Shown here piece after piece: positions 22,827 through 35,099 of a DNA stretch of 64,000 nt (positions within the stretch are counted from its first letter, which is position 1; each line of letters starts with the position of its first letter). A program made the position numbers and the translations under genes. The stretch comes from Hemileia vastatrix (taxonomy: Eukaryota; Basidiomycota; Pucciniomycetes; Pucciniales; Zaghouaniaceae), in the NCBI GenBank assembly GCA_030280995.1, contig JASXTE010000008.1, positions 7,025,001 through 7,089,000 on the forward strand. The letters run 5' to 3'. Under the pieces are notes generated by a model, which saw only the letters and a list, made by a program, of their open reading frames with translations, searched no databases and had not been told where the DNA came from.

Positions 22827-23758
22827 TGTGGTCTTCCAACATTGGAAGGGGCCTTTGTTGTGTTGTTTGACGTTGTTTGTGCATGTCTTAATTGGCATCT
22901 GTTGAAGAATTAGCTGTTTAATTTTGTTTTTTGTGTTTTACGTGCTAACCTTAAGTCTTAGGGTTAATAGATTAGTACAATTAGATTGGGCTAATTTAGC
23001 TCTATATTTCATGTCTCAATGTTGTTATAGCATAAATTTGGGTTTTAAGGGTTTTAGTAGTTGTAGTAAATTTTTCTAAGTAGATTAGATGTTTTTATTG
23101 GTTTTCTGGCTTCAGGGAGGCCGGGCCGCTTCAGGCGGCATCTCTGACGTCGGGAGGCCCGCCCGCCTCTGTTTGAAAAGGTTGGGGAGTGCTTCTGGAG
23201 GGTTTTTTATTCAATTTGGCGGGTACAGGCGCCAAATTTGTTGGTTTGAATGGCCTCTTAGATAGTGGTCTGTGTGTACATAGTGAATAAGACAGTTTGG
23301 GGCAACTTTAATTATCATACAACCATTCAGAGGTGATATCCTTGTTCCTCACTCAGTTTTCACTGTTTTTGGCCACAATTGGCTGTTTTTGTTGCAAGGT
23401 TAGTTCTTCATTTAACTCAACTTTAGCAACAGGTTCTCTGGTATAGTCTTGCAAGCTATATCAAGTATTATTTCTGTCTCTGGTGTGGATTTGCAGCCTA
23501 CATCAAGTATCTTTGCTTTCTCTGGTTTGGACATTGGTCTACATTTCAGTTCTTTGGTCTGGTAATCTGTCTGTGGACTAATTTCTTGGCTCATCAAGAA
23601 GTCAAGTGTGTTGAAAAGGGGATTTAGAAAACAGGAATCAACTTACTTTAGCAAGTAAATCTCACTCTATTTTTCTAAAGGGACAGGGGATTTTCTCTCT
23701 GGTTTTTCTCCAACTCCCTTGGTCAAGGCCTATAGCTATTACTATAGGATTGTCTACA
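22827..23758. mobile_element. LTR-like insertion (probable solo LTR) in A0 3' LTR
   Basis: The 932-bp insertion starts TGTGGTCTTCC, ends TTGTCTACA, and is flanked by the 4-bp duplication ACGC (22823-22826 and 23759-23762). It is unlike the other LTRs. It holds a GC-rich patch near 23115-23180 (GGAGGCCGGGCCGC) and a short internal duplication near 23430-23540. No coding region is convincing. Solo LTR of an unseen family is the simplest reading. Confidence 0.65.
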
Positions 23759-24036
23759 ACGCCTTCTTTTTATAACAAACTTTTTATTTGAAATACACCT
23801 TCTGGAATATTCTTTTCTCTCACTCCCATACTACTGTTTTTATAATTTAATTGCCGTGGTTTGTCCCTCCTTTGCCTATATAAGGCCTCTCTCTTGGTTG
23901 TTTTTGATTCATTCAATTACTTACTTATCTTATTACAACTATTTACAATCCTTTTATTACTATTAATTATTGCCTTAGTATTTACATTAAACGTAATTCT
24001 AATTCATTAATTATAATAATAATCCAACTCTATACC

Positions 24037-25208
24037 TATCAGCCGGGATGTCTAGAAGATTGAAGATTTGAATAGGAATAATAAAGGTTAGAAATGGAAA
24101 TAATAAGTAGTATTATAAAATGAAATAAAATAGAAATTAATTTTAAGAGTATAAGACGACAATTTATTTTAGAGATGAGAAAAGTTGTAAGTATTAAATT
24201 GGATTGCAAATATTATTAATAATAGTAAATTTTCAAAAGCGCGTCAGTTCAATATTAGTATTATAAATCTTAAAGCAACCTATAATAATTTATAAAGTAT
24301 TTAAATTAGATGTAATGCACTAATAAAAATAGTAAATAAAGAAATATATTTAAAATATGTTGAGTGAGTGTATAGTAAGTGATGATCTACCAGATGGACT
24401 TCTAAAGCCCTTTTATAGGCAAGAGGACATTCTGGAGCGTTCCAATAGTATATACAAAAAGGTAAAATAATGTGAAATAATTAATTTAAAAGAATCAAAT
24501 TTAAAAACATAAAAAATAAATCTGTGAATAAAAAAAATATCTTTCCCTTTATTAATCCCTAAAAAAGAATAGAATTAATATAACAACTAACTACTTGAGT
24601 ATAAAAAATATGAGAACTATAAGAAAGAAATCTAATAAAGGAATACCAATAGCTAGAAAAGTATAATTAAAATAAAAGGAAGTATTTTTACGCTTTTAAA
24701 TAAGCTTAACTAAGTATAAGTAATATTAATTTAACTATTTCAAGTAAATGAACTATTAAATCAATTGAACACTAATTAAATCAATACAGGAACCTTTTAA
24801 CATGAGCATTTTAATTTAATCATATTAAATTAATGTAGTAATATTAGTAACAAAATTAGGGGTCACAGAAGCGCCAAATATTGATGGATATTATTATATG
24901 ATAGGCTGTATTTAGTTTATATAAATGTTATTATTAAAAATTGTAATTACTGTGTAAGTTAAATTTACACTGATAATATAATTTTAGATAATTTATTTAT
25001 ACATATAAATCACACCATGATATTATAGAATATTATATTTATTTATGTAATACAATTTATTTAATAATAAAATTAAGTACAATATTTTATTTCATTCACA
25101 AAACATTTATAATTTTATTTTAAATAATTTTTTGTATTTACATAAAGTTATTCCTTTACAATAATTTATTATATAAATTACTGGACTCCTGAGATATCAT
25201 GGCTGACA
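24037..25208 (-). mobile_element. Diverged B-like solo LTR in A0 3' LTR
   Basis: The 1172-bp insertion starts TATCAGCCGGGATGTCTAG and ends ATATCATGGCTGACA, flanked by the perfect 5-bp duplication ATACC (24032-24036 and 25209-25213). In minus orientation it matches the B LTR plan: GGACTCC next to the start, CCTATAAAAGGGC (minus) near 24410, and CTAGAC near the end. No internal element sequence is present, so it is a solo LTR of an older B relative. Confidence 0.8.
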
Positions 25209-25340
25209 ATACCTCTTAATATTGAGTAAATAATCTTTAAGATAGGAAAGTACGTACCTGAGTTTGTATCCCTTAAAAACTGTTGTTACTGCCATTGGAC
25301 CTCCCTATTAAACCGTCTAGACTTGAAAGACCCCTTGAAA

Positions 25341-25524
25341 GGTTTTACTAAAATTTTAACAAGTCAATAATTTTACATGTTAGATTTAAAAATTTTGCAA
25401 TACCCCTCTCCTGCATTTTATTGAAGTAAGGGGTGGGAATCACCAAAATTTAATATAATTACATAAATTAATATATAAGAAACTAATATATATCAATATC
25501 CCTAGTTTTAAAGTAATGAAAATC
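25341..25524. other. Unassigned spacer between A0 and B2
   Basis: These 184 bp match none of the elements described here. They are AT-rich, with no gene or motif that I can support, and are probably older genomic DNA. The last five bases, AAATC (25520-25524), are the left target duplication of B2. Confidence 0.6.
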
Positions 25525-26657
25525 TGTCGGTCAGTTGTCTAGAAGAGGGGAAGAAAAGGGAGACAAAAAAGAAGAGGAAAGGGGAATAGGCACTAAAGGT
25601 ATGTAAAAAAAAATAAAAGTAATAAAAAAAATAATTTATTTAAAGTGAGGCAATGACGATTGAGTTGAGAGATGACACAAATTGAGGTTTTATTTAATAA
25701 TAATATTATTTCAAATAAGAGTTCTGCGTGGCAAACACTATGATTACAATCAGACTTAAGGCAACCTTTTAATTGTTATATAGAATTTTTAATTAGATTG
25801 TAATACTAATAAAAAATAATAATAAACGTAATAAAATTATATTTTAATTGTTGAGTGTATAGTAAGTGATGATCTACAGGGGATTATCCAAGGCCTTTTT
25901 ATAGGCAATGGGTCCTCTGAAGCGCTACTATATTTTTAAATACAAGAATTATAATAGAATGAAAAAGAATATAAAAGAATAAGTAAAACATAACAATGTA
26001 GAGAAAAATATGAAACAAGTAATTAAAAACCCCAATTAAGAATTCAATTTTCCCACAATTAATTCCCAAATCAGTAAGTAAAAATAGTAAATAACTAAAC
26101 AAGCCTGGGACATATGGACTATGAGAAAAATAATTCAAAACAGATTGTACAGTCTGATTTAAGGATTTTTAAGTGAAACAAAGGATATTGTTACGCAACA
26201 AAATATGTAATTAATCTCAATTCAGTATAAATTAATTAATTGTTTTTCCTGACACACTTAAGGGTCAAAAGAAGTGTCATTAATTATTTTTTAATATTAT
26301 ATGAGAGGTGTTATTTAATATATAAATTTAAATAATTAATTTAATTATATTATAAGTCAATTTTGCACTTATAATTATAATATATGTTTTTAATTAAATA
26401 AATATAAATTTATAATTATTAAATACATAAAAATGCGCCATTATTTGTAGAATATAAAATATATCATAATTTAAATGTATAAAAATTTATATAAACAATA
26501 AAATTAATATAACCCTTATATGTAATAAGATACTTATATAATTTTATTATGCAATAAAATATTAATTTATATACATTAAATACAATTCTTACACCCTCTT
26601 TCAGGTCTTATAAGTTAACATATCATTTACTGGACTCCTGGAATAGCCTGGCTGACA
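25525..26657 (-). repeat. B2 3' LTR
   Basis: The 1133-bp LTR reads TGTCGGTCAGTTGTCTAG to GCCTGGCTGACA on the plus strand. Its inner edge is next to the minus-strand PPT at 26658-26669 (CTCCCTCACTCT on the plus strand). Confidence 0.95.
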
Positions 26658-26691
26658 CTCCCTCACTCTAAAAAAAACAATAAAAAAAATT

Positions 26692-26998
26692 CTAAGATTT
26701 TTTCTTTTTGTACTTTTTCAACAGAGTAGGCAGATTTGAAATCTCCTTGCCAGGTATCCATGCATCATGTTCAGATGATTTGTTCTTATATCTCAATAAA
26801 TATTCAGTACCTCTCTCAGAAGTGATAATTCTATCATTGAGAATTTTATCAATTTCTGCTGTTTCTGTGACTTCCTGAGGGTTTTTCTTAGGTCTTCCCC
26901 TTCTTTTGGGAAATAAGTCACTTTTGGAAGTATAAGGTTTAAGCAAAGAAATGGGAAAAACAGGATGTTTCCTATCATATGGAGAATACAATACAACT
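26692..26998 (-). pseudogene. B2 Pol C-terminus, cut off by A2
   Basis: It encodes YSPYDRKHPVFPIS, the AT-hook-like KRRGRPKKNP, the chromodomain-like module (EIDKILNDRII, HDAWIPGKEIS) and a Lys-rich end, with TAG as the stop. A2 separates it from the rest of pol at 44847; the split codons match the intact B3 copy, with CAACT duplicated. Confidence 0.92.
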
Positions 26999-27805
26999 TG
27001 TCAGCCAGGCTACTAGACTTACCCAGTGAAATAATTAATTATTTACTGGATGAAGCCTCACCTTATCATTTTTAATTATTATTTAATTATAATTTAGTTA
27101 CATTAAAGTTAGTTATAATAAATAAACTAATTACAGAATGTTAAAATTAAAAAATTAATTAATTAAATAGATAATTAAAATTAAAATTATAATTTTGTCC
27201 CTTATATTTTTCTCTAACACCGTGCTCATTTGACAGGTTGGGAAAAAATAATATTTTATATTAAAAAATAAATACAAAGATAAAATAAGATTTAAATATT
27301 CAAATAATATTAAATATATACAAAAAAATCAAATTTCTTATTTAGGATTGACTTTTACAGTAAATATTAAAAATATTGATGTATTTCTGACATACTCTGT
27401 AAATACATCTTTTTGACGCCTTCTTTTTAGAATAAATTTATTATTTGAAATACTCTTTCTGGAATGTTCTTTTTCTCTCTCTTTTCCTACTGTTTTTAGA
27501 ATTTGATTGCCATGCTTTGTCTCTCCTTTGCCTATAAAAGGCCTCTCTTTTTGTTGTCTTTTAATCATTCTTTTTACCAACTCATTTATAACTACAACTA
27601 CAACAGTTAAAACTTATTTATTATATTTTATATTCTTAGTATTTACACCATAGGTAATTCTAATTCTATAACTTATATAAATTATTAAAATCTACCTCTT
27701 ATTTTGAGTAAATAAATCATACTTGATAGAGAAAAATACGTACCTAATCATTGAGAGTCAAATAACACCGTACCAAAGCTTCTAGACCAAAAGTGAACCT
27801 TGACA
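26999..27805 (+). repeat. A2 5' LTR
   Basis: The 807-bp LTR runs TGTCAGCCAGGCTACTAG to GAACCTTGACA. The TATA box is listed separately. The PBS TGGGATCCTCTCC follows at 27808-27820. Confidence 0.95.
27533..27539 (+). promoter_or_regulatory. TATA box in A2 5' LTR
   Basis: TATAAAA in the shared context TGCCTATAAAAGGCC. Confidence 0.7.
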
Positions 27806-28950
27806 ATTGGGATCCTCTCCGAAATATTGACGGCGCAACATTACTTGAGGCGTAATCGAGGGGACCATCGGCGTACAAGTACCTGTAAAGGACGAGTGGA
27901 GGCGAGAAAACAACGAACGTCATACGTCACGTGATAAAAGTTTTTGCTGCGAATGGGAATAGAACCGCGCTCCAAAAATTAAGCTCATATACTGACTAAA
28001 GATCGTATATATCATGGTAATTATTGTTATTACTATTTGTGGGTTACTCTTCACTCTTCATTTGCTACATATTTCCTTTTACTCAGCACTCTGTAAGTGG
28101 CATTAATTTGCTCATTTTGCAGGGGAAGGTGTCTGGTAATTTGGAATTTAATTTTATTATTATATTTTTTTTTATTTTTCCTGGTTGACCATAATAGAGC
28201 AATAACTGTTCTTAGCCCCAGAAGTAATAAAATAATTATATTTTAATATTAATTATCATTTTTCAGTTGACAATTGTCCTGATTAATTTGAATTTTAATT
28301 GTTCCAGTTGATAAATTGTCCTGACAATAATATTTTTTATTAAATAAAATAATTATTATAATTTTTCAGTTGACATTTGTCCTGATTAATTTAAATTTTA
28401 ATTGTTCCAGTTGACAAATTGTCCTGACAATTATATTTTTTTTATTAATAAATAATTCACATTTAATTACTTCAGTTGACTTTGAGTCCTGGTAATCCAA
28501 TAAATCTTTTTAATTAATAAAACTCATATTTAATTACTTCAGTTGACATTAAGTCCTGGTAGTTAAGTGATCAGTAATAAAATTTTAAAATAAAACTTCA
28601 TATTTAATTACTTCAGTTGACATTAAGTCCTGGTAGTTAAGTGATCAGTTAAAATAATTTTTTTTATTAATAAAGATTCATATTTGATTATTTCAGTTGA
28701 CAATAAATCCTGGTAATAAATTAGTTGATTTAAATCCTAAAAATAAAAATTAATAGAAATTCTAACTTATTTCTACAGTTGATTGTATTATCCTGGTTTT
28801 AAATTTTTCTTTTATTAATTTTATTTAAGTTGATTTTTATCCTAAAAAGATTTTTTTTATATTATTTTTATTTTATTTCTGTTAAATAAAAATTAAAAAT
28901 AAAGACTAATTAATTTTTGTCTCTTTCCTTCATTTCAGTAGAATCTTAAA
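27806..28950 (+). repeat. A2 PBS and repeat-bearing leader
   Basis: No gene is seen. The PBS is at 27808. GTAAGTGG lies near 28093 in ACTCTGTAAGTGG. About ten AGTTGAC...GTCCTG units follow between roughly 28183 and 28850, the clearest near 28536 and 28612 (CAGTTGACATTAAGTCCTGG followed by TAGTTAAGTGATCAG). TTTCAG ends at 28938, 12 bp before the ATG. The pattern parallels A1 unit by unit. Confidence 0.6.
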
Positions 28951-29623
28951 ATGACTGATCAAAGTGGTTTTGCTGCACGTGAAGAAGAACTAGACTTAAT
29001 TGATTATGATGAGCCTACTTCTGTAAGTTCTCCTTTAACAAGAAGAATTTCTCAAACTAATAAATCCTTGCACCAAACAGGATGTAGAAATGGAAGAAGT
29101 AGAAATCCTAGTGGAAAATACTCAGGATCAGAAGCCCATGACAAACCCACCAGAAGAGCTTCCAAAAGGCTTCAGGATAAAAAAGATGCCGTTGTCTCAG
29201 CAGGTAAAGAATCTGTCAACCCACATAAAGGAGCTAAGGACAGAAAACTTGAGACTAAAGGCAAGGGTAGATGCTCTGGAAGAAAAGGTGAGAAAGATAG
29301 ATACCTTTCTTCAAGAGAAGAAGAAACCTCTTCCCCCCAGGGATCAACAACAATTGGCTCCCCAGTCCTAAGAGAAGGTGGAAGTGTCCAAGTGGCAGTG
29401 GGATTGGTTAAACACTCAGTGGGACAACCTGTCTCAAAATCAGAATCAGTTACCTCAGGCAGGTCCATCAAGACCCAGCCAGGTCAACCCCACACCTCCT
29501 CACCCCTATCAAGGAGGAAAAAGAAGAAGAAATCCCAATATGGTCATACCCAGCAAACCCTGGTACTCCCCTCTATTGATTCTCAAGTGCCTTTTCTTGT
29601 GGCTGACTCTGTTCCTTCAGGTA
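28951..29623 (+). pseudogene. A2 accessory ORF from spliced RNA (one stop)
   Basis: Exon 1 is 28951-29022; intron 1 is 29023-29080 (58 nt, GTAAGT to ACAG); exon 2 is 29081-29562; intron 2 is 29563-29620 (58 nt, GTACTC, CTGAC branch, CTTCAG), then GTAA. The product matches that of A1 (LPKGFRIKKMPLSQQ, coiled coil, WQWDWLN, HPYQGGKRRR) except for a TAA at 29369-29371 where A1 has CAA. The same base change is only Pro to Leu in the overlapping Gag frame. Confidence 0.6.
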
Positions 29624-32587
29624 AATCTGGAAGGCAGGATGAAACCTTGAGACCTATAGAGGCTGGGAATAGTAGACAGATATCTCATGTATCTAATCCA
29701 TTAATTTTAATTGCTACCTCAATAATTAATCCTGATATGGCTGTGATTGATGAAAATCATGACCCTGAGTTCTATGAGAGTCTGGAAAGTTACTCAGTTT
29801 CCTTATTGAGAAACACTCCAGATGTAGCAAGAATTAATGATGAGCACTTGAGAGATATTATTGCCAAGCAAAATCATATAATGAACAATATGCGATTGAC
29901 TCAAGATATAATAGTTTTTAACTGATCAGGGTTATCAAGCATTAAAAAGTGAAGCACAGAGAGTCTCTGATGAATTGTCTCATTACAAAGCAACCCATGA
30001 AAAGAAAATTGCTTTATGGCAAAATATAAAAAATGATTTGTCTAAACTAAAAGATACTGTATCTGCCTGTTGCCAGGAGGTAGAGATAGATAAGATAAAT
30101 CTGAAAAGATTGAGTGACCATTTGTCATCTTTTCAACATAAAAATCAATTATCTTTTGCAATTATCAATGAAAGTTTATCTAGTCTTCCAAGAATGAAAA
30201 CAAGACTAACAACCATTGAAGAAAAATTGAACTCATTGTTAAATGACCAAAAATATTCTGACATTTCTGTGAAGGAACATATAGTGCAGGATGCTCAACC
30301 AGTACCTGTGGCTAGTTCATCTAAAATAAAAATTGATCCAGAAATACCTGTTGATAACACTGAGTTTCCATCAAAAACTGATGATGCACCAGGATCTGCA
30401 ACAGAAGGATTAAACAATGAGATTTCAGCACAATTAGAGAAATTACAGCTGCTTCTTACTCAGAAACAAGCTAGTACTAAGGAGACTCCTTAAAATCAAA
30501 AGAACTGGCCAAAACTTGACCAGTACCCAACATTTGATGGTGATTCTTCTTCTGATTGGCAACAATTTATGTGCAGAATTGATAATTTAAAAAATTCTTA
30601 CAAACTCCCAGATGAGGAAATTGTGTCCAAGTTAATTTCTTTGTTCACTAATGTTGCCCTGATGTGGTATGAATCTGTTCTCCTGGATGGGAATGACTAC
30701 TCATGGGAGGATTGGAAGAAATTAATTAAAGCACAATTTGGTGGCTCCAAGTTCAGAATGGCTCAACAAAGGCAGTATGAGGAAACTAGATATAGCTCTT
30801 CTGCTGATAAACCTATTGATTTTTTAATGAAACTTGTAAAAGTCTTAAGGGCAATGGACCCAAATATGGAGTTTGATTTATGGAAGGACAGGATCCTCTA
30901 TAAATTACCAATGTCTCTGAGAGACTTGATTGTGGCTAGGACTGAGTTCTCCAAAGAACCCTCTTCTTTCATTAATACTTGCAATGAGATACTTCTAAAC
31001 AATAAGTATGATGCAAGAAGATTCATTCCTAGGACCCCTTTGGAGAAACCCTCCACTTACCAACAAAAACCTCTGGAAAAGGTTGGTAAACCTTCTGCCC
31101 CTGTTGCACCAAAGAAGTATGCAACAAACACTTGCTTCAAGTGCAACAAGCCTTGGCAGAAAGGCCATGTTTGTGACAAGAAGATAAATCTTGTAGAACA
31201 AACAGAGGAGCATGCTGATGACACAGTGGCACTGGATGATACATCAAGTGATTGTGCCAGCAATATTTCATATGAATCTCAACAAGAAATCTTGATGCTG
31301 GAAGAAGATATTCATTATTTAAATACTATTGACATTGATAATAATGATTTATCTACAGTTGAGGATGCTGAGATCATAAAGAACATTGAGGATAACTCAA
31401 TTGTTATTGCCCCTCTTAAGGCACCAGTCTTGATCAATGGAACCAGCATTGAAGTTGTTCTGGATTCTGGAGCTGGAGGAAGTGTAGTATCTGAAAGAGC
31501 ACTTGCTTCAGTAGATCAAGACTATAAATCTAAACTGTTGCCTATCATTTCTGAAAATCAGAGAGGGTATGGCTCTGTTTTGTCCCCCATTGGTAAATAC
31601 AAAGCTACAGTGTTTTTTAAATATAACCATGGTTTCGTAAGAGCTATTTGTGATTTTGTTTTCATGAAAAATGATAACTTGAGCAATTGGTTTATTGTAG
31701 GGAATGATATTTTAACCAAGTATGGCATAAAATTGGATCCTTCAAACCAATGTTTCACAATGGGGATGAATGGGAAGAGAAAATTTAAAATTTCCTCCCC
31801 TAAAAAATTATTAAAACCAGAATTGAACACATGTAATTCTGTGGTTCAATATAAAGGAAGATCTACAAAGGAAATGCATGCCCTTATGTCTAAAATTGAC
31901 AATGCTTCTTTTGGAGAACAACTTTCTGGTGAGGATAAAGATTCCATCATTAACTTGATAAAATATTTTCCTATGGCCTTTGCTCATGGGTCACATGAAC
32001 TGGGATTAGTTAAAGAGGAAATGAAACTTTCATTGTCTTTCCCATTAACTGATATACCACCTAGTTTAAAGAAGAAGCCTTATCCTGCTTCTCCCACAAA
32101 GAGAAAAGATGTTGAAGATAATATCTCTACCCTTTTAAAAATGAATATTATTGAAAAGGTAGTTGAAACACCTAAACATTGTGTTATCTCACCTGTCCTA
32201 ATTTCTTATGAGAAAGATAAAGCCAGGTTATGTGGTGATTATAGAGCACTAAACACCTATACTGTTGATGATATCTATCCTTTACCTAGAATCAGCTCTA
32301 TACATGCTACTTTACAGGGTGCTAAATATATCAGCTGTTTGGATGGTAATAAGGGATATCACCAGGTACCTTTTGAGAAAAATTCTCAGAACTTTCTGAT
32401 TATTGCCACTCACATGGGTATTTATAAGTATATTAGGATGCCATTTGGCCCTAAAAATGCCCCTTCAGTTTTCCAAAAAGTAATGGATAACACATTCCAT
32501 CAAGGAATATTTGAAGGTTGGCTGATGGTTTATATTGATGATATCATTATATTCTCAAAAACATTTGAGGACCATCTTAAACACCTG
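28951..32587 (+). pseudogene. A2 Gag-Pol, part 1: Gag, zinc knuckle, protease, RT up to the B1 insertion
   Basis: The unspliced frame is open from the ATG at 28951 through intron 1 and exon 2 to about 29925, where a 2-nt loss (ACTCAAGAT against ACTCAGAGAT in A1) shifts it. It resumes at 29975 and has a TAA at 30491 (Ser TCA in A1), then is open to 32587. Domains: capsid about 30500-31110, zinc knuckle CFKCNKPWQKGHVC near 31135, protease DSGA near 31465, RT with GDYRALNTYTVDD and YIDD at 32531-32542. B1 enters right after the DHLKHL codons. The split parts rejoin at 41331. Confidence 0.92.
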
Positions 32588-33725
32588 TGTCAGCCAGGCT
32601 ATTCCAGGAGTCCAGTAAATGATATATAAATTATAAAACCTTAAAGAGTGGGTAAGAATTGTATTTAATGAATATAACTTAATATTTTATTGCATAATGA
32701 AATTATATAAGTATTTTATTATATACAAGTGTTACATTAAATTTATTGGTTATATATATTTTTATATACAGTTAAATTGAGCATAATATAATATATTCTA
32801 CAAATAATGGCGCATTTTTATGTATTTAATAATTATAAATTTATATTTAATTAATTCAAAAACATATATTATAATTATAAGTGTAAAATTGATTTATAAT
32901 ATATTTAAATTAATTACTTAAATTTATATATTAAATAATACCTCTCATATGATACTAAACAATAATTAATGACGCTTCTTTTGACCCTTAATTGTGTTAG
33001 AAAAAACAAATAAATTAATTTGGACTAAATTGAGATTAATTGCATGTTTTGTTGCGTCAAATTATTTTTTGTTTCACTTAAAATGTCCTTTAATCAGACT
33101 GTACCATCTGTTTGGAATTATTTTTCTCATAGTTCCTATGTTCCAATCTTGTTTAGTTATTCACTATTTTTCACTTACTGATTTGGGAATTAATGACGGG
33201 AAAATTGGATTCTTAATTGGAATTTTAATTAATTGTTTCATGTTTTTCTCTATATTGTTATGTTTCATTTACTCTTTTGATATATTTGTTTTACTTCATT
33301 CTAATCATTGTATTTACAAAGATAGTAGCGCTTCAGAGGACCCATTGCCTATAAAAGGGCCTTGGATAATCCCCTGTAGCCTCATCACTTATTACACACT
33401 CAACAAATTAAATAACCAATTTATTACGTTTATATTTTTTTTATTAGTAATACAAATCTAATTTAAATTCTATAAAACAAATCAAAGGTTGCTTTAAGTC
33501 TGATAGTAATTAAAATTGTTTGCTGCGCAGAACCATTACATTTAATAATACTATTGTTAATAAAATCTAAGTTTTTGTCACCTCTCAAAGTTGCTCACCG
33601 TTGTTTCCCTCTCAAATAAATTAAATATATATTCTTTGGTTTATTTCTTTGTTTTCCCTTGTCCTCCTCCTTCTCTCCTCCTTTTTCTCCTATTTTTCTT
33701 ACCTCTTCTAGACGACTGACCGACA
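32588..33725 (+). repeat. B1 5' LTR
   Basis: The 1138-bp LTR runs TGTCAGCCAGGCTATTCCAGG to GACGACTGACCGACA. A PBS TGGGGACCTTTCC follows at 33728-33740. A hydrophobic open frame without ATG (32994-33461) recurs in the 3' LTR only by duplication and is not called. Confidence 0.95.
33350..33356 (+). promoter_or_regulatory. TATA box in B1 5' LTR
   Basis: TATAAAA in TTGCCTATAAAAGGGCC, matching the A-type LTR promoter context. Confidence 0.7.
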
Positions 33726-34417
33726 ACTGGGGACCTTTCCAAAACGACGACGACGATCGAGCCTGGCGACGAACGACAAAACGCACGGACCACCTAGCAA
33801 AACAAAACTTTTGCCGCGACTGTGTTTCGATCTTGGGTTTGACATCTTAGGTTTATATAATATTAATTTTTATATTATTTTGAAGTGATTTTTTGATCAC
33901 TATAGTAAGTTCACCTTTGCGCCTCTCACTCATATTACTATATTTTTATTGCAATAACAGTGATTGTGGCTTAATTGCTGATTCACTGAGTGTAAGTGTT
34001 CAATTTAAAAAAAATTTTTTTTTCCTAGTTGACCATTATAGAGTGTTAAATCCTCTTAGTCCTAGAAGAATTGACATTATTATTAATACAAATTGAATTA
34101 TTAATTTAATTTTTTTTTATTATTAATTATTGTTAATTTTGGTTGACTTAAAAGTACATTGTGCTTAGTCCCAATATATTGCCATATTTAATATTGGTAA
34201 TTAATTGGTTGAATTAACTTACTTGTTATTCCCAATTTAACCTTGCAATCCGTTTTTTTTAAAAAAATTAATTTTTTAATTATTACTTTATATTGAAAAT
34301 TATTTTTTCTATAATTTAATTAATTAAATATTTTTTTTTATTATTTGGAGCAATTATTGACTAACTTTTATTATTTTTTTATAAAGTAAAAAGTAAATTA
34401 TAAATCTTCCCACTAGT
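33726..34417 (+). repeat. B1 PBS and leader
   Basis: No gene is seen. The PBS is at 33728-33740. GAGTGTAAGTG near 33990 is the counterpart of the A leader donor. Only about three GTTGAC...TAGTCCTAG/TAGTCCCAA units are visible (34028-34240), fewer than in the A elements. The rest is AT-rich. Confidence 0.55.
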
Positions 34418-35099
34418 ATGTCCAACAATTTGGCAGAAAAAATGGATAACATGCAAGTGGATGAGATAGAAATTGACTATGATGCTGACACTGTAAATTC
34501 TTCTAAAGTTGGTCATAAAAAATCTTATTCTAACACAAAGAATTCACATACTGCAGGATGTGGAAATGACAGGAAATGCAAACAAACCAAACCCCCTTCC
34601 CCCAGTACCACAGAAGGAAGTAAAGCCTCTAGTGCCTCAAGAAGGTCTTCCAAAAGGCTTCAAAATAAAAAAGCTTCCTCTTCCACAACAAATCAGCAAC
34701 CTATACAGTCATATAAAAGAGTTGAAGACAGAAAATATGACGTACAAAGCAAAGGTAGACACATTGTGGGATCAGGTCCAAGAACTCAGGAACCAGATTC
34801 AGGCCCAGGCCCCTCCTCAGTTGCCTCCCAATCAGCCTCAGTTTCAGGCTCAACCTTCACAGCCACCCAGCTCAACCATCCAAAATCCAAATACTATGGA
34901 AGTAGAGCAATGGAAATGGGATTATCTAATGAGTTACTACCAACAGAATGTGCAACACCCTCCTCATCATCAGCCTGGCCCATCCAGAACACCCAATTTC
35001 CATCCACCTCCTCATCCCTACCAACAAGGCAGGAGAAAGAAGGCCCAAGCACAATCCCAAACCCAGTCCCAGGGGAAGTTTCCTCCTCTGCCATGGTAA
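34418..35099 (+). CDS. B1 accessory protein from spliced RNA, overlapping gag
   Basis: Exon 1 (34418-34492, 25 codons, MSNNLAEKMDN) is followed by a GT-AG intron at 34493-34556 (64 nt: GTAAAT, TTCTAAC branch, CTGCAG). Exon 2 runs 34557-35095, giving about 205 residues ending PLPW-stop. The stop TAA lies inside the donor of a second GT-AG intron (35096-35153, 58 nt: GTAAGT, TTCTAAT, CTGCAG); splicing of that intron recreates TGG-TAA. Features: acidic start, LPKGFKIKKLPLPQQ, coiled coil (about residues 75-125), Gln/Pro-rich linker, EQWKWDYL, HPYQQGRRKK. The frame is fully open and conserved with A1. Function unknown. Confidence 0.65.

Larger units (their letters stand above)
3410..25340 (+). 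mobile_element. Element A0: 3' part of an old A-type Ty3/Gypsy element, interrupted four times
   Basis: A0 is present as 3410-4809 (RNase H end and integrase), 22122-22436 (end of pol and PPT) and a 3' LTR split into 22437-22826, 23763-24036 and 25214-25340. Those LTR pieces add up to about 790 bp, the normal A-type length. It is interrupted by D on its left, by A1 at 4810-22121, by an LTR-like insertion at 22827-23758 and by a B-like solo LTR at 24037-25208. Its last bases are CTTGAAA, where the other A LTRs read CTTGACA. The 5' half lies outside the window. Confidence 0.85.
22437..25340 (+). repeat. A0 3' LTR, split in three
   Basis: Pieces at 22437-22826, 23763-24036 and 25214-25340 (target duplications counted once) total about 790 bp. 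They line up with the A2 LTR, including ACACCGTGCTCAT, a TATA region (TGCCTATATAAGGCC near 23873) and the TCTAGAC motif. Two later LTR insertions separate them. Confidence 0.85.

Noticed and set aside
23412..23597. Short frame in the LTR-like insertion with an internally repeated motif
   Set aside because: The repeat comes from a local DNA duplication of about 50 bp; no other support for coding.
32994..33461. A 155-codon hydrophobic frame in both B1 LTRs, partly also in the B3 LTR
   Set aside because: It has no ATG start, lies across the TATA box in AT-rich U3/R sequence, and its recurrence is explained by LTR duplication.
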